DNA of 64,000 nucleotides from Streptomyces tanashiensis. Lineage in GTDB: Bacteria; Actinomycetota; Actinomycetes; Streptomycetales; Streptomycetaceae. The stretch lies in the NCBI RefSeq assembly GCF_014648895.1, contig NZ_BMRZ01000004.1, positions 62,001-126,000 of the forward strand. Direction: 5' to 3'. The translations under genes and the position numbers were made by a program. Of the stretch, positions 46,587-55,529 are shown piece by piece. Below the pieces are notes generated by a model. That model had not been told where the DNA came from and searched no databases. It saw only the letters and a program-made list of their open reading frames with translations. How positions within the stretch are numbered: position 1 is the stretch's first letter; the number at the start of each line of letters is the position of its first letter.

Positions 46587-46678
46587 TGTACGCGCGTCCT
46601 GGGGCAATGCACGGTGGGAGTGGCGGATGGACCGTAGGCAGGACGTCCGCTCCTGCCGGTCCGCCGCCGGGAGTGTGA

Positions 46679-46942
46679 GTGGCGATGATGTTCTGGTACG
46701 GCGACGGCATGAACGGATGGGGCTGGTTCGCCATGTCGGCCGGCATGGTGCTGTTCTGGGGCCTGCTCATTACCGTCGCGGTGATGCTCTTCCGCACGCT
46801 GGATCGCGCCTCGCAACGGCCGCCGGGGTCTCGGCCCGCCACGTCGGCCGAGCAGATCCTGGGCGAGCGACTGGCGCGCGGTGAGATCGACGAGGAGGAG
46901 TACCGTCGGCGCCTGACCGCCCTGCGTGGCGCGGAACCGTGA
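46679..46942 (+). CDS. small SHOCT-domain membrane protein
   Basis: About 87 aa: an N-terminal hydrophobic helix (WGWFAMSAGMVLFWGLLITVAV), a polar linker, and a C-terminal SHOCT motif EQILGERLARGEIDEEEYRRRLTAL. GGGAG six bases before the GTG supports the start. SHOCT peptides are thought to aid oligomerisation or anchoring. It opens the operon containing both formate dehydrogenase subunits (58-bp gap). Confidence 0.88.
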   Translation: MAMMFWYGDGMNGWGWFAMSAGMVLFWGLLITVAVMLFRTLDRASQRPPGSRPATSAEQILGERLARGEIDEEEYRRRLTALRGAEP

Positions 46943-47000
46943 GCCCACGACCGGCTGGGATGCGGGCGGGGTGCCGGCCGGTCACCCTGGGAGCATGAGG

Positions 47001-48683
47001 ATGTCCGGGGAGCCGGGCCCACGCTCAGACGCGCTCCGTGAGCTGTCCGCCCGGCACGGAGGGCGCGGGGGACTGCTGTCGGCCGCGCTGGAGCGTGCCA
47101 GGGCGGGTACCTCCGAAGGGCCCGAGGCATGGGCGCCCCAGGTCGCGGAGGCAGCCGGACTGCCGGCCGCCGCGGGGCTCGGCCCCGCCACCTTCTTCGC
47201 CGATCTCGCCGCCCCGCGCGGCGAGCGGCACGTGCGCGTCTGCACCGCGACGGCGTGTTTCGCCGCGCGGGGCGGACGGCATCTCACGGAGGTCGAAGAG
47301 GCGCTCGGAGTGACGGCAGGCAGGGTCGACGAGGAGAGTTCGACCTCCTTGCAGACCGTGCACTGCCTCGGTTACTGCTACGCGGGCCCCGCCGCCCTCG
47401 ACGGCACCCTTCCCCGTGCGGGCCCGGACCTGGCCGACCAACTCCGCGGGCGGGCCGAACCGTGCACGCCGGGCATCCCCGCGGCCGACACCACCGGGGC
47501 GCCCGTCCTGCTCGCCGGCATCGTGGGAGGACACGACGCCTGGGACGTGTGGCGCCGGGCGGTGGCCGGGCTGCGGCCCGATGACATACAGCAGGAGACC
47601 GCAGCCTCGGGACTCCGCGGGCGGGGCGGCGCCGGATTCCCGGTGGCCGACAAGTGGGCCGCGGCGGCGGGAAAGCCGGGCGCGGTCGTCGTCGCGAACG
47701 GGGACGAGGGCGACCCGGGCTCGTACGCCGACCGGCTGCTCATGGAGGAGGACCCCGACCGCATCCTCACGGGACTCGCCCTGGCCTGCTTCGCCTGCGG
47801 CGCCCGGCGCGGGATCGTCCTGGTGCGCTCCGAGTATCCGAAGGCCAGCGCTCGGCTGCGCCGGGCGCTGGACCGCGCGACGGCGGCGGGCGACCTGGCT
47901 CCCTCGGTCGGGGCAGCCGGTCCGCGGCCGTTCGTCGAGATCGTCGAAGGAGCCGGTTCCTACGTCTCCGGCGAGGAGACCGCCCTCATCGCCCGCCTCG
48001 AGGGCGCTCGAGGCTGTGCCCGCCCCCGGCCCCCGTATCCCACGGACCACGGCTTGTGGGACACACCGACGGTGGTCAACAACGTGGAGACCCTGGCGGC
48101 CGTGCCCTGGATCGTCGCCCACGGCGGTGTGTCCTACGCCCGGCGCGGCGTACCGGACGAGACCGGCACCAAACTGGTCTGCCTGTCCGAACGCTTCGCC
48201 CGCCCCGGAGCCTTCGAGGTCGAACTCGGCACTCCGGTGGACGAGATCGTCACCCGGCTCGGCGGCGGCCTGAAGGGCAGCCGCGAGCTCGTCGCCCTCC
48301 AGATCGGCGGGCCCCTCGGCGGCTTCCTCGCCGGGCACGCGCTCGACGTCCCGCTCACCACGGCAGCGCTCACCGAGCACGGTGCCGCCCTCGGCCACGC
48401 CGGCATGGTCGCCTTCGACGCCGACACCGATCCGTACGAACTCCTGCGGCATGTCTGGGAGTTCGCCGCCGACGAGAGCTGTGGAGCCTGTTCGCCGTGC
48501 CGGGTCGGCACCCGGCGAGGGTTCGAACTCGCGCAGGTCCGGCGCGAGCCGGGGGAGACCTACGAACGACTGGCGCGGCTGATGGGCGAGGCGAGTCTGT
48601 GCGCCTTCGGCCGCCGCGTACCCGCCGCCGTCCGTAGCCTGGCGCGCGCCTACGGGCCCGCCCTGGAAGGATGGGACCGATGA
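47001..48683 (+). CDS. formate dehydrogenase beta subunit (NuoE-NuoF fusion type)
   Basis: About 560 aa. The N-terminal NuoE-like [2Fe-2S] thioredoxin domain has ligands in CTATACFAARGG and CLGYCYAGPAAL. The NuoF-like part carries the NADH/FMN site GLRGRGGAGFPVADKW and NGDEGDPGSYADR, and a C-terminal [4Fe-4S] site SCGACSPCRVGT. It passes electrons from the molybdenum subunit to NAD+ in soluble formate dehydrogenases. The ATG at 47001 has GGGAG seven bases upstream; ATG 46995 is an alternative. Its stop overlaps the alpha-subunit start. Confidence 0.92.
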   Translation: MSGEPGPRSDALRELSARHGGRGGLLSAALERARAGTSEGPEAWAPQVAEAAGLPAAAGLGPATFFADLAAPRGERHVRVCTATACFAARGGRHLTEVEEALGVTAGRVDEESSTSLQTVHCLGYCYAGPAALDGTLPRAGPDLADQLRGRAEPCTPGIPAADTTGAPVLLAGIVGGHDAWDVWRRAVAGLRPDDIQQETAASGLRGRGGAGFPVADKWAAAAGKPGAVVVANGDEGDPGSYADRLLMEEDPDRILTGLALACFACGARRGIVLVRSEYPKASARLRRALDRATAAGDLAPSVGAAGPRPFVEIVEGAGSYVSGEETALIARLEGARGCARPRPPYPTDHGLWDTPTVVNNVETLAAVPWIVAHGGVSYARRGVPDETGTKLVCLSERFARPGAFEVELGTPVDEIVTRLGGGLKGSRELVALQIGGPLGGFLAGHALDVPLTTAALTEHGAALGHAGMVAFDADTDPYELLRHVWEFAADESCGACSPCRVGTRRGFELAQVRREPGETYERLARLMGEASLCAFGRRVPAAVRSLARAYGPALEGWDR

Positions 48684-51373
48684 CCCGGGTCCGGGTCGAC
48701 GGCGTCCCGGTCGAACTGCCCGCCGGGGCCTCGCTGCTCGACGCGGTACGTGCCACCGGGGCCGACCTGCCCACCCTCTGCCACGACGACCGTCTCCGGC
48801 CGGCCGGCTCCTGCCGGAGCTGCCTGGTCCGCGCCGGTGGACGGACCGTCGCCGCCTGTGTCACCCCCGCGACGTCGGACCTCACCGTCGACACCGCCGA
48901 CGAGGGCGTGCGGAACCTGCGCCGGGACGCGGTCGCCCTGATCGCCTCGGCGCTCCCGCCGCACGCGCTCGCCGACGGCGCGCACAGTGAACTGGCCCAG
49001 GCGTGCCGGGCCTTGGGGATCCCCGCGGACACGGCTGCCGGTGACTCCACGCGCGGGCGGGACGAGAGCCACCCGTACGTCCACCTCGACCGCGACCTGT
49101 GCATCGCGTGCGGGCGCTGCGTACGGATGTGCTCCGACGTCCAGGGCACGTTCGCGCTCACCCTCACCGGGCGCGGTTCCGACACGGTCGTAGCCCCGGG
49201 AACCGCCGGCCCGTGGGCCGCATCCGACTGCGTGTCCTGCGGCGGGTGCGTCGACACCTGTCCCACGGGTGCGATCACCCAGCCCGGACCCGGTCAGGGC
49301 ATCACCTCGCGGCAGGCGCCCGCTGACCGCGTGCGCACCACCTGCGGCTACTGCGGGGTCGGCTGCACCCTCGACGTCGTCGTCCGCGAGGACCGTGTCG
49401 CCGCCGTCCTCCCCGCCCGGGACGGGCCGGTGAACCGGGGTCACGCCTGCGTCAAGGGCCGCTTCGCGTACGGATACCTAGGCTCCGCCGAACGTCTCAC
49501 CGAGCCCCTGCTCAGGGAGAACGGTGTGCTGCGGCCCGCGACTTGGGCGGAGGCAGTGGCGCGGATCGCCGACGGCCTGCGCGCGGCCGTCCGGGACGGG
49601 GGCCCCGACGCGGTCGCCGCGATCTCCTCCGCCCGTGCCACCAACGAGGAGAACTACCTCGTCCAGAAGTTCCTGCGGACCGTCATCGGCACCAACAACG
49701 TCGACAACTGCTCCCGCCTCTGCCACGCTCCTTCCGCCGCGGGCCTCACCGCCTCCTTCGGGCGCGCCGGCGGTACCGACCCCTTCGACGACGTCGAGAC
49801 CGCCGACTGCCTCGTGGTCGTCGGCGCCAATCCCGTCGAAGCCCACCCCGTCGTCGGTGCCCGCCTCCTCCAGCGGGCGCTCGTCGGCGCGTCCCTGGTC
49901 GTGGCCGACCCCCGAACCGTCGGACTCGCCCGCCATGCCGACGTGCATCTGCGCCCCCGTCCCGGCACCAACGTGGCCCTCTTCCACGGCCTCGCCCACG
50001 TCCTCGTCGACGAAGGCATGACCGACCCGGACTTCCTCCGCGATCGCGCCACCGGACTGGACGAACTCGCCGACCTGCTGGCCGACTACCCGCCCGAGCG
50101 GGTCGCCGGGATCACCGGCGTCCCCGCCGACGACATCAGGAAGGCCGCCCGGCTCTACGGCCGCGCGGAGCGGCCGGCCGTCGTGTACGGGCTCGGCGTC
50201 ACCGAGCACCTGCACGGCACCGACGGCGTCCGGACCCTGGCGAACCTCCCCATCCTGCGCGGTGCCGTCGGCGGTACCGGTCGCGGGTTCGGCATCAGCC
50301 CCCTGCGCGGCCAGAACAACGTGCAGGGCGCCTCCGACATGGGCGCGCTGCCCGATCTGCTTCCGGGCTACGGCCGTGTCGCCGACCCGGAGGCCCGCGC
50401 TCGCGCCGAGGCGGTGTGGGGCCGGCCCGTCCCCGGCAGGCCGGGTATGCGCATCCCCGAGATGTTCGCGGCCGCTCGCGAAGGCCGCCTGCGGGCGCTG
50501 TGGGTCATCGGCGAGGACGTGTGCGCGACCGACCCCGACAGCCGGCGGGTCGTGGAGGCCCTCGACGCCTGCCCGCTCGTCGTCGTCGACGAGCTCTTCC
50601 TCGGGGAGACCGCCCGACACGCCGATGTGGTCCTTCCCGTGGCCTCCTGGCTGGAGAAGGACGGCACCTTCGTCAACTTCGACCGCCGCTTCCAGCGCGT
50701 GCGGCAGGCGGTGACCCCGCCCGGAACCGCACGCTCCGACTTCGAGGCCGTACACGCCGTGGCCGACGCCCTCGGCGCCGACCTCGGCTGCCCCACCCCT
50801 GCGGCGGCGCTCGCGGAGTGCGGTCGGGTGACCCCGCTCTTCGCGGGCCTCTCGCACGAGAGGCTCGACCGGCAGGGAGCTGTGCCATGGCCTTGCACCG
50901 CGCCGGACCGGCCGGGCGAACGCACCTTGTACGCTGAGCGGTTCGCCACCGCGGACGGGCGCGCTCACCTGTCTGCGGCCCCGTATCTTCCGCCCGGCGA
51001 GGAACCGGACCAGGACTATCCGCTGGTCCTCGTCACGGGGCGCCGATGGGCACACTACAACTCCGGGAGCATGACCAGGCGCGGTGGCAATCTCCTGCTC
51101 GACGCGAACGACCGTCTTGACCTCAGCCAGGAGGACGCCGCCCGGTTCGGCATCCGGGACGGCGCCCCGGTCACCGTCGAGAGCCGCCACGGCCAGGCCC
51201 GACTCGTCGCCAGGGTCGGCACGGAACTCGCTCCCGGTCAGGTCTTCTGCGCGTTCCACTTCCCGGCCAGCGGTGTCAACTCCCTCACTTCGGATCACTC
51301 CGACACCGTGACCTCGTGTCCGGAGTACAAGGTCACGGCTGTGCGGTTGCGTCCGGCGGTGTCCGGCGGCTGA
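48680..51373 (+). CDS. formate dehydrogenase alpha subunit (molybdopterin, NAD-linked)
   Basis: About 897 aa. N-terminal [2Fe-2S] ferredoxin domain (Cys34, Cys45, Cys48). Then two [4Fe-4S] ferredoxin sites (CIACGRCVRMCSDVQG; CVSCGGCVDTCPTG) and a [4Fe-4S] site at the start of the molybdopterin domain (CGYCGVGCTLDV). The active site is Cys348-His349 in SRLCHAPSAAG, encoded TGC, so this is a cysteine and not a selenocysteine enzyme. Role: formate + NAD+ to CO2 + NADH, or the reverse. ATG at 48680 overlaps the beta stop. No FdhD or FdhE gene is in the window. Confidence 0.93.
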   Translation: MTRVRVDGVPVELPAGASLLDAVRATGADLPTLCHDDRLRPAGSCRSCLVRAGGRTVAACVTPATSDLTVDTADEGVRNLRRDAVALIASALPPHALADGAHSELAQACRALGIPADTAAGDSTRGRDESHPYVHLDRDLCIACGRCVRMCSDVQGTFALTLTGRGSDTVVAPGTAGPWAASDCVSCGGCVDTCPTGAITQPGPGQGITSRQAPADRVRTTCGYCGVGCTLDVVVREDRVAAVLPARDGPVNRGHACVKGRFAYGYLGSAERLTEPLLRENGVLRPATWAEAVARIADGLRAAVRDGGPDAVAAISSARATNEENYLVQKFLRTVIGTNNVDNCSRLCHAPSAAGLTASFGRAGGTDPFDDVETADCLVVVGANPVEAHPVVGARLLQRALVGASLVVADPRTVGLARHADVHLRPRPGTNVALFHGLAHVLVDEGMTDPDFLRDRATGLDELADLLADYPPERVAGITGVPADDIRKAARLYGRAERPAVVYGLGVTEHLHGTDGVRTLANLPILRGAVGGTGRGFGISPLRGQNNVQGASDMGALPDLLPGYGRVADPEARARAEAVWGRPVPGRPGMRIPEMFAAAREGRLRALWVIGEDVCATDPDSRRVVEALDACPLVVVDELFLGETARHADVVLPVASWLEKDGTFVNFDRRFQRVRQAVTPPGTARSDFEAVHAVADALGADLGCPTPAAALAECGRVTPLFAGLSHERLDRQGAVPWPCTAPDRPGERTLYAERFATADGRAHLSAAPYLPPGEEPDQDYPLVLVTGRRWAHYNSGSMTRRGGNLLLDANDRLDLSQEDAARFGIRDGAPVTVESRHGQARLVARVGTELAPGQVFCAFHFPASGVNSLTSDHSDTVTSCPEYKVTAVRLRPAVSGG

Positions 51374-51385
51374 CGTGGTCCGGGC

Positions 51386-52243
51386 TCAGTCATGGGGCAC
51401 GAGGGCCACGGGTACCGGGCTGTGATGCAGCACCGCGTGGGCCACACTGCCGATGTGTGGACCCAGTACCGCATGGCGAGCACGCCTGCCCACCACCATG
51501 AGCGCGGCCTCCCCGGCTTCGTCGACCAGTTCGAGGCCGGCCGATCCGGCCGCCACGCGTGCGTCGGCCTCGACGTCGGGGTACTTCGCCCGCCAGGGAT
51601 CCAGCAGTTCGTCGAGCGAGCGCCTGATCTCCGGAGCCATGGCGAGCAGGACGTCGGGAACCATGGCGGGCCCCACCCCCGCGTACAGCGGGAGCTGCTG
51701 CGCGTACACGACACGGAGCGGGGAGCGCCGCCGGGCTGCTTCCTCGAAGGCGAACCCCAGGACGGCGTCCACGGGCTGCCGCACGTCAGTCCCGACCACG
51801 ACCGGGCCTTGCAGGCCGATCGCCGTCCTACCGGCCCGTACCAGCACGACGGGCCGCGCGACGGCGCCTGCGACCGTCAGACCGACCGAGCCGAGCAGGT
51901 AGCCGGCCACGCTGCCGAGAGCACGCGAGCCGAGAACCAGCAGCTCGCCCTCTTCCGCCGCGGCGACGAGACCCGGTACGGGACCCGCGGGCAGCAGGCG
52001 CGTGGTCACCGAAAGGCCGGGATGACGCTCGCGCAGAGCACCGGCGGTGCGCGCCGTCATCTCCTCGGCCCACGCCTCCCCGGACTCTCGTGCCGTGAAC
52101 GGCAGCACCGCCTCCGGCACCGGTTCCTTCGCGTGCACCAGAAGCACGCCGGTCCCTCGGAGCAGCGCCTCCTCAGCCGCCCACTGCGCGGCGGCGTTCG
52201 CCTGTTCCGTGCCGTCCAGGCCGACCACGATGCTCCGCGTCAT
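51386..52243 (-). CDS. universal stress protein, tandem Usp domains
   Basis: About 285 aa with two Usp folds. Domain 1 starts RSIVVGLDGTEQANAAAQWAAEEA and has the ATP-binding motif VLGSRALGSVAGYLLGSVG. Domain 2 starts PVVVGTDVRQPVDAVLG and has VVGRRARHAVLGPHIGSVAH. Tandem Usps such as Rv2005c and Rv2623 are DosR-regulon members that bind ATP and slow growth. The last gene of the eight-gene operon; its ATG overlaps the CBS-BON stop (ATGA). Convergent with the formate dehydrogenase operon, 12 bases apart. Confidence 0.94.
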   Translation of the reverse strand: MTRSIVVGLDGTEQANAAAQWAAEEALLRGTGVLLVHAKEPVPEAVLPFTARESGEAWAEEMTARTAGALRERHPGLSVTTRLLPAGPVPGLVAAAEEGELLVLGSRALGSVAGYLLGSVGLTVAGAVARPVVLVRAGRTAIGLQGPVVVGTDVRQPVDAVLGFAFEEAARRRSPLRVVYAQQLPLYAGVGPAMVPDVLLAMAPEIRRSLDELLDPWRAKYPDVEADARVAAGSAGLELVDEAGEAALMVVGRRARHAVLGPHIGSVAHAVLHHSPVPVALVPHD

Positions 52244-52920
52244 GACCGTCCACCTCCTCGTGCGGTGTCATCGACGTCGTACGCGAGACGGGTGCAGGAG
52301 ACCGAGACCACACCGTCGACGGTCGCGCACATGCGCTCGATCGCCGGGATCATGCCCCGGAAGGGCAGCCTGCCGCTGAGGTCCACCCGTCCGTCGTGCA
52401 CCTCGACGCCGAGGGCGGCCGATTCGAGTCGCAACGTGTCGCCGAGCACGTCCTCGACGATCTCCCGGCGGATGTCGTCGTCCTCGCGGAGGAAGATGCC
52501 CAACAGGTCGCGGCGGCTCACGATGCCCACCAGGCGGTCCTCGTCGTCGACGACGACGAGCCGCTTGACGCCCTGGACCTCCATCAGCCGTGCCGCCTCC
52601 GCCACGGTCCAGTCGGGGCGCGCGCACACGGCGGGGGCGGTCATCAGTTCCTCGGCCCGTGTCCCCTCGGCCTTCGCCCGCTCCCACGCCTCCAGGTCCG
52701 GAACGGCCGGCAGGCCCCCTGGTGCGGCGGCTTGGTCGGCCGTCTTGCGCAGGAGATCTCCCTCCGACACCACCCCGACCACCCGGCCCCCGCCGTTCAG
52801 CACGGGAACCGCGGTCACTTGGTGTTGCGAGAGCGTGCGGGCGATCTCCTTGAACGAGGCGTCGCCGCGGACGCTCACCACCTTACGGGTCATCAGCCGA
52901 CTGATCCTGCGGTGATGCAT
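52240..52920 (-). CDS. CBS-pair + BON domain protein
   Basis: About 226 aa: CBS 1 (LMTRKVVSVRGDASFKEIAR ... VVGVVSEGDLLRK), CBS 2 (LMTAPAVCARPDWTVAEAAR ... LVGIVSRRDLL) and a C-terminal BON domain (VEVHDGRVDLSGRLPFRGMIPAIERM). CBS pairs bind adenine nucleotides; BON domains are thought to contact membranes or lipids. The ATG shares its A with the TGA of the acyl-carrier-protein gene. One of three similar proteins in this island. It could report energy state to the neighbouring enzymes; this is inference. Confidence 0.93.
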   Translation of the reverse strand: MHHRRISRLMTRKVVSVRGDASFKEIARTLSQHQVTAVPVLNGGGRVVGVVSEGDLLRKTADQAAAPGGLPAVPDLEAWERAKAEGTRAEELMTAPAVCARPDWTVAEAARLMEVQGVKRLVVVDDEDRLVGIVSRRDLLGIFLREDDDIRREIVEDVLGDTLRLESAALGVEVHDGRVDLSGRLPFRGMIPAIERMCATVDGVVSVSCTRLAYDVDDTARGGGRS

Positions 52921-53189
52921 CAGCCTCTCCTTCCCTGTACGGACGTACGCGCCTCGCCCACCAGCCGAGCGGCGCAGCCGTCCCAGGTGTCGAGGGCCGG
53001 ATAGTCATCCTCGGTGAGTTCCGTCCCGCTGAGTTCGGCGAGCGCCTCGACGAACTCGAGGAAGTCCAGCGAATCCATCTCGAACGTGTCCCGCAGGGAC
53101 ATGCCGGGATCGAGCCCGGTGAACTCGGCGCCGGGGACGACGCGCTGCACGGCTTGCCGAACGAACGCCTTGGCCTGGTCGTGGTTCAC
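52920..53189 (-). CDS. acyl carrier protein
   Basis: About 89 aa. The phosphopantetheine attachment Ser40 lies in EMDSLDFLEFVEAL, the classic DSL motif, followed by the acidic helix III region LTEDDYPALDTW. GTG start overlapping the E2 stop. It carries acyl groups as thioesters. No ketosynthase, acyltransferase or thioesterase accompanies it. Its position directly after a lipoyl acyltransferase suggests that E2 loads it or that it receives acyl groups from the synthetase. This is the most unusual member of the operon. Confidence 0.9.
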   Translation of the reverse strand: MNHDQAKAFVRQAVQRVVPGAEFTGLDPGMSLRDTFEMDSLDFLEFVEALAELSGTELTEDDYPALDTWDGCAARLVGEARTSVQGRRG

Positions 53190-54517
53190 AGTTCCTCCGG
53201 TTGTTGCAGGAGCCGGTCCATGGCGGTGAGGAGACGCGCGCCGGTGGCGCCGTCGGCGGCTCGGTGATCGGCGGACAGCGTCGCCGTCAGCACGGGACGC
53301 ACTCCCAGCAGCCCGTTCACGGCCACCGGCCGCTCGACGATCCTGCCGAGGCCGACGAGTGCGACCTGCGGCGGGTAGATGACGCCGAACACCGCCTCGA
53401 CGCCCTGGTCGCCGAGGTTCGTGACGGTAAGACTGGGATCGGCGGTCTGCGATGCTCGGAGCCGACCGCCCCGTGCCCGGGCCACCAGGTCCTTGAGCGC
53501 GGCCATCACTTCGGGCAGGGAGAGCGTGTCGGCATGGGCGAGGGCCGGGGCGACAAGGCCACCGCCCCGCAAGGAAACGGCAACGCCCAGCCGTACCTCC
53601 TCCGCCGGAACGAAGCCGTCGTCGCCCCAGTGCCCGTTGAGCTCGGGCACCTTGCGCGCTGCCATCGCGACGGCCTTGAAGGTGAGTGCGGCGGGCACCA
53701 GGCGGGCGGACAGCGGCAGCTCGCGGTTGCGAGCGTGCATCCACTCCAGGGCCGCTGCCATGTCCACAGTCGTGGAGAGGTAGAAGTGCGGGATCTCCCG
53801 CTTGGACCGGCTCATGAGCCGGGCGGTTGCCGCCCGTGCCGCATCAGGGATGACCGGCCGCCGTGCGCCCTCGGCGGCTGCGGCCGAACGGACATCCTCG
53901 GCACGGACGGTGCCTCCCCGGCCAGTGCCGACTACGTCGGAGAGCTCGACTCCGAGTTCCGTGGCCAGCCTCCGCGCGAGCGGTGAGGACTTCACGCGTC
54001 CCGGAGCGGGACGCTCCCCGGTCGAGTTGTCGCTGCGCGCCGGCTTCGCCGGCCGTGGCGTCGGCGCGGTCTTTTCGCGCTCTGGTGCTGGCGCTGATTC
54101 CGGCTCCGGTTCCGCGTGCTCCACGTCCGCGCGTGTGATTCTGCCTCCCGGACCCGAGCCATGGACGGCGGCGAGGTCGACGTGCCGGTCCTCGGCGAGT
54201 CGGCGGACCAGGGGCGTCGACGCCGGCGGGCTTTCGACAGGCGGTCGACCGGCGGGACGGCTTTCGGCCGGCCGGGCTTCTGCGGTCGTGCCGATACGTG
54301 CCAGCGGGGTGCCCACCGGCACGGTGGTGCCCTCGTCGACGAGGAGAGCCTTGACCGTACCGCTGTCGAAACACTCCACCTCGATCGCGGACTTGGCGGT
54401 CTCGACCACGGCGATGACGTCGCCCCGGGTCACCCGGTCACCCGGGTGCACCAGCCACTCGGAGAGCATGCCCTCGTCCATGTCGGCGCCGAGCGACGGC
54501 ATCGTGAACTCGGCCAT
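53186..54517 (-). CDS. 2-oxoacid dehydrogenase E2 (dihydrolipoamide acyltransferase)
   Basis: About 443 aa. The lipoyl domain (1-80) has its lipoylation Lys42 in VVETAKSAIEVE; the usual DKA is replaced by AKS. Two peripheral-subunit-binding domains follow, PLVRRLAEDRHVDLAAVHGSG and PLARRLATELGVELSDVVGTG; most E2s have one. The catalytic domain ends with the active-site motif LSADHRAADGATGARLL (His and Asp). It transfers an acyl group from the E1 thiamine adduct via lipoate to CoA or another thiol. No E3 gene is in the operon. Gap of one base to E1 beta. Confidence 0.93.
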   Translation of the reverse strand: MAEFTMPSLGADMDEGMLSEWLVHPGDRVTRGDVIAVVETAKSAIEVECFDSGTVKALLVDEGTTVPVGTPLARIGTTAEARPAESRPAGRPPVESPPASTPLVRRLAEDRHVDLAAVHGSGPGGRITRADVEHAEPEPESAPAPEREKTAPTPRPAKPARSDNSTGERPAPGRVKSSPLARRLATELGVELSDVVGTGRGGTVRAEDVRSAAAAEGARRPVIPDAARAATARLMSRSKREIPHFYLSTTVDMAAALEWMHARNRELPLSARLVPAALTFKAVAMAARKVPELNGHWGDDGFVPAEEVRLGVAVSLRGGGLVAPALAHADTLSLPEVMAALKDLVARARGGRLRASQTADPSLTVTNLGDQGVEAVFGVIYPPQVALVGLGRIVERPVAVNGLLGVRPVLTATLSADHRAADGATGARLLTAMDRLLQQPEEL

Positions 54518-54518
54518 C

Positions 54519-55529
54519 TCAGCTCACCACCCGGCGCGCCGCCGCCACGATTCCGGCAGGCTGGGGGAGTGCCGCCTCCTCGAGCCGACGGGCGTAGGGG
54601 ATCGGGACCTCCGCGCTGCACACTCGCTCGACAGGCGCGTCCAGGTCGAAGAACGCCTGCTCGCAGATGCGCGACTCGATCTCGGCGGAGAGGCTGCCGC
54701 TGCGCCACCCCTCGTCGACCAGGACGGCCCGGTGGGTCCGCCGGACCGAGCCGACGACCGTGGCGTCGTCCAGAGGCCGCAGCGTCCGCAGGTCGATGAC
54801 CTCGGCACTGATCCCCTCCTCAGCCAATGCCTCCGCGGCTTCGAGAGCCTTGGACACGCAACCGCCGTACGCGACGACCGTGACGTCGGCGCCCTCGCGG
54901 CGGACGGCCGCGCTGTCCAGGTCGACATCATGGACCGCCGGATCGAGCATGCCGGCCGCGTTGTAGAGGCTGCCGTGTTCGAAGAGCAGGACCGGGTCGG
55001 GGTCGGCCAGGGCGGCCGCCAGCACGTGGCGGGCGTCGTCGACCGTGGCCGGCGCCAGGACCCGGAGGCCGGGGATGTGCGCGTACCAGCCTTCGAGGCT
55101 GTGCGAGTGCTGGGCGGCCAGCTGCCGTCCCGCGCCCGTCGTCATGCGGATCACCAGCGGCACGCCGAGCTGTCCACCGGACATGTGCCGCAGGGTGGCG
55201 GCGTTGTTGAGGATCTGGTCGAGGGCCAGCAGGCTGAAGTTGACCGTCATGATCTCCACGACCGGCCTCATCCCGGCCAGGGCGGCACCGATGCCGGCTC
55301 CGACGAACGCGGATTCCGACAGAGGCGTGTCCCGGACACGCTCCGGGCCGAACTCTTCCAGGAGGCCGAGGCTCACCCCGAAGCAGCCTCCGTAGCGGCC
55401 CACGTCCTCGCCCATGAGGAAGACCCGGTCGTCCGAGGTCAGGGCCTCGCGCAGGCCCTCCCGCAGGGCCTCCCTGTATGTGGTGGTGGCGTCGTCGGGA
55501 TGCGCCCGCGGTCGCGTACGCGTGCTCAT
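54519..55529 (-). CDS. 2-oxoacid dehydrogenase E1 beta subunit
   Basis: About 336 aa, full length for the family. Pyrimidine-side TPP residues are in VFLMGEDVGRYGGCFGVSLGL; PLSESAFVGAGIGAALAGMRPVVEIM and HSLEGWYAHIPGL are typical of pyruvate or acetoin dehydrogenase E1 beta; the C-terminal transketolase-like domain has VIDLRTLRPLDD. It forms the heterotetramer with the alpha subunit. ATG at 55529 overlaps the alpha-subunit stop (ATGA). Substrate (pyruvate, acetoin or a branched oxoacid) cannot be fixed from sequence alone. Confidence 0.93.
   Translation of the reverse strand: MSTRTRPRAHPDDATTTYREALREGLREALTSDDRVFLMGEDVGRYGGCFGVSLGLLEEFGPERVRDTPLSESAFVGAGIGAALAGMRPVVEIMTVNFSLLALDQILNNAATLRHMSGGQLGVPLVIRMTTGAGRQLAAQHSHSLEGWYAHIPGLRVLAPATVDDARHVLAAALADPDPVLLFEHGSLYNAAGMLDPAVHDVDLDSAAVRREGADVTVVAYGGCVSKALEAAEALAEEGISAEVIDLRTLRPLDDATVVGSVRRTHRAVLVDEGWRSGSLSAEIESRICEQAFFDLDAPVERVCSAEVPIPYARRLEEAALPQPAGIVAAARRVVS

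Noticed and set aside
49721..49726. Possible selenocysteine at the formate dehydrogenase active site
   Set aside because: The codon is TGC (Cys), not TGA, so no recoding is needed.
49478..51298. 606-codon minus-strand open frame opposite formate dehydrogenase
   Set aside because: Shadow frame with no recognisable domain; the plus strand has complete iron-sulfur and molybdopterin motifs.
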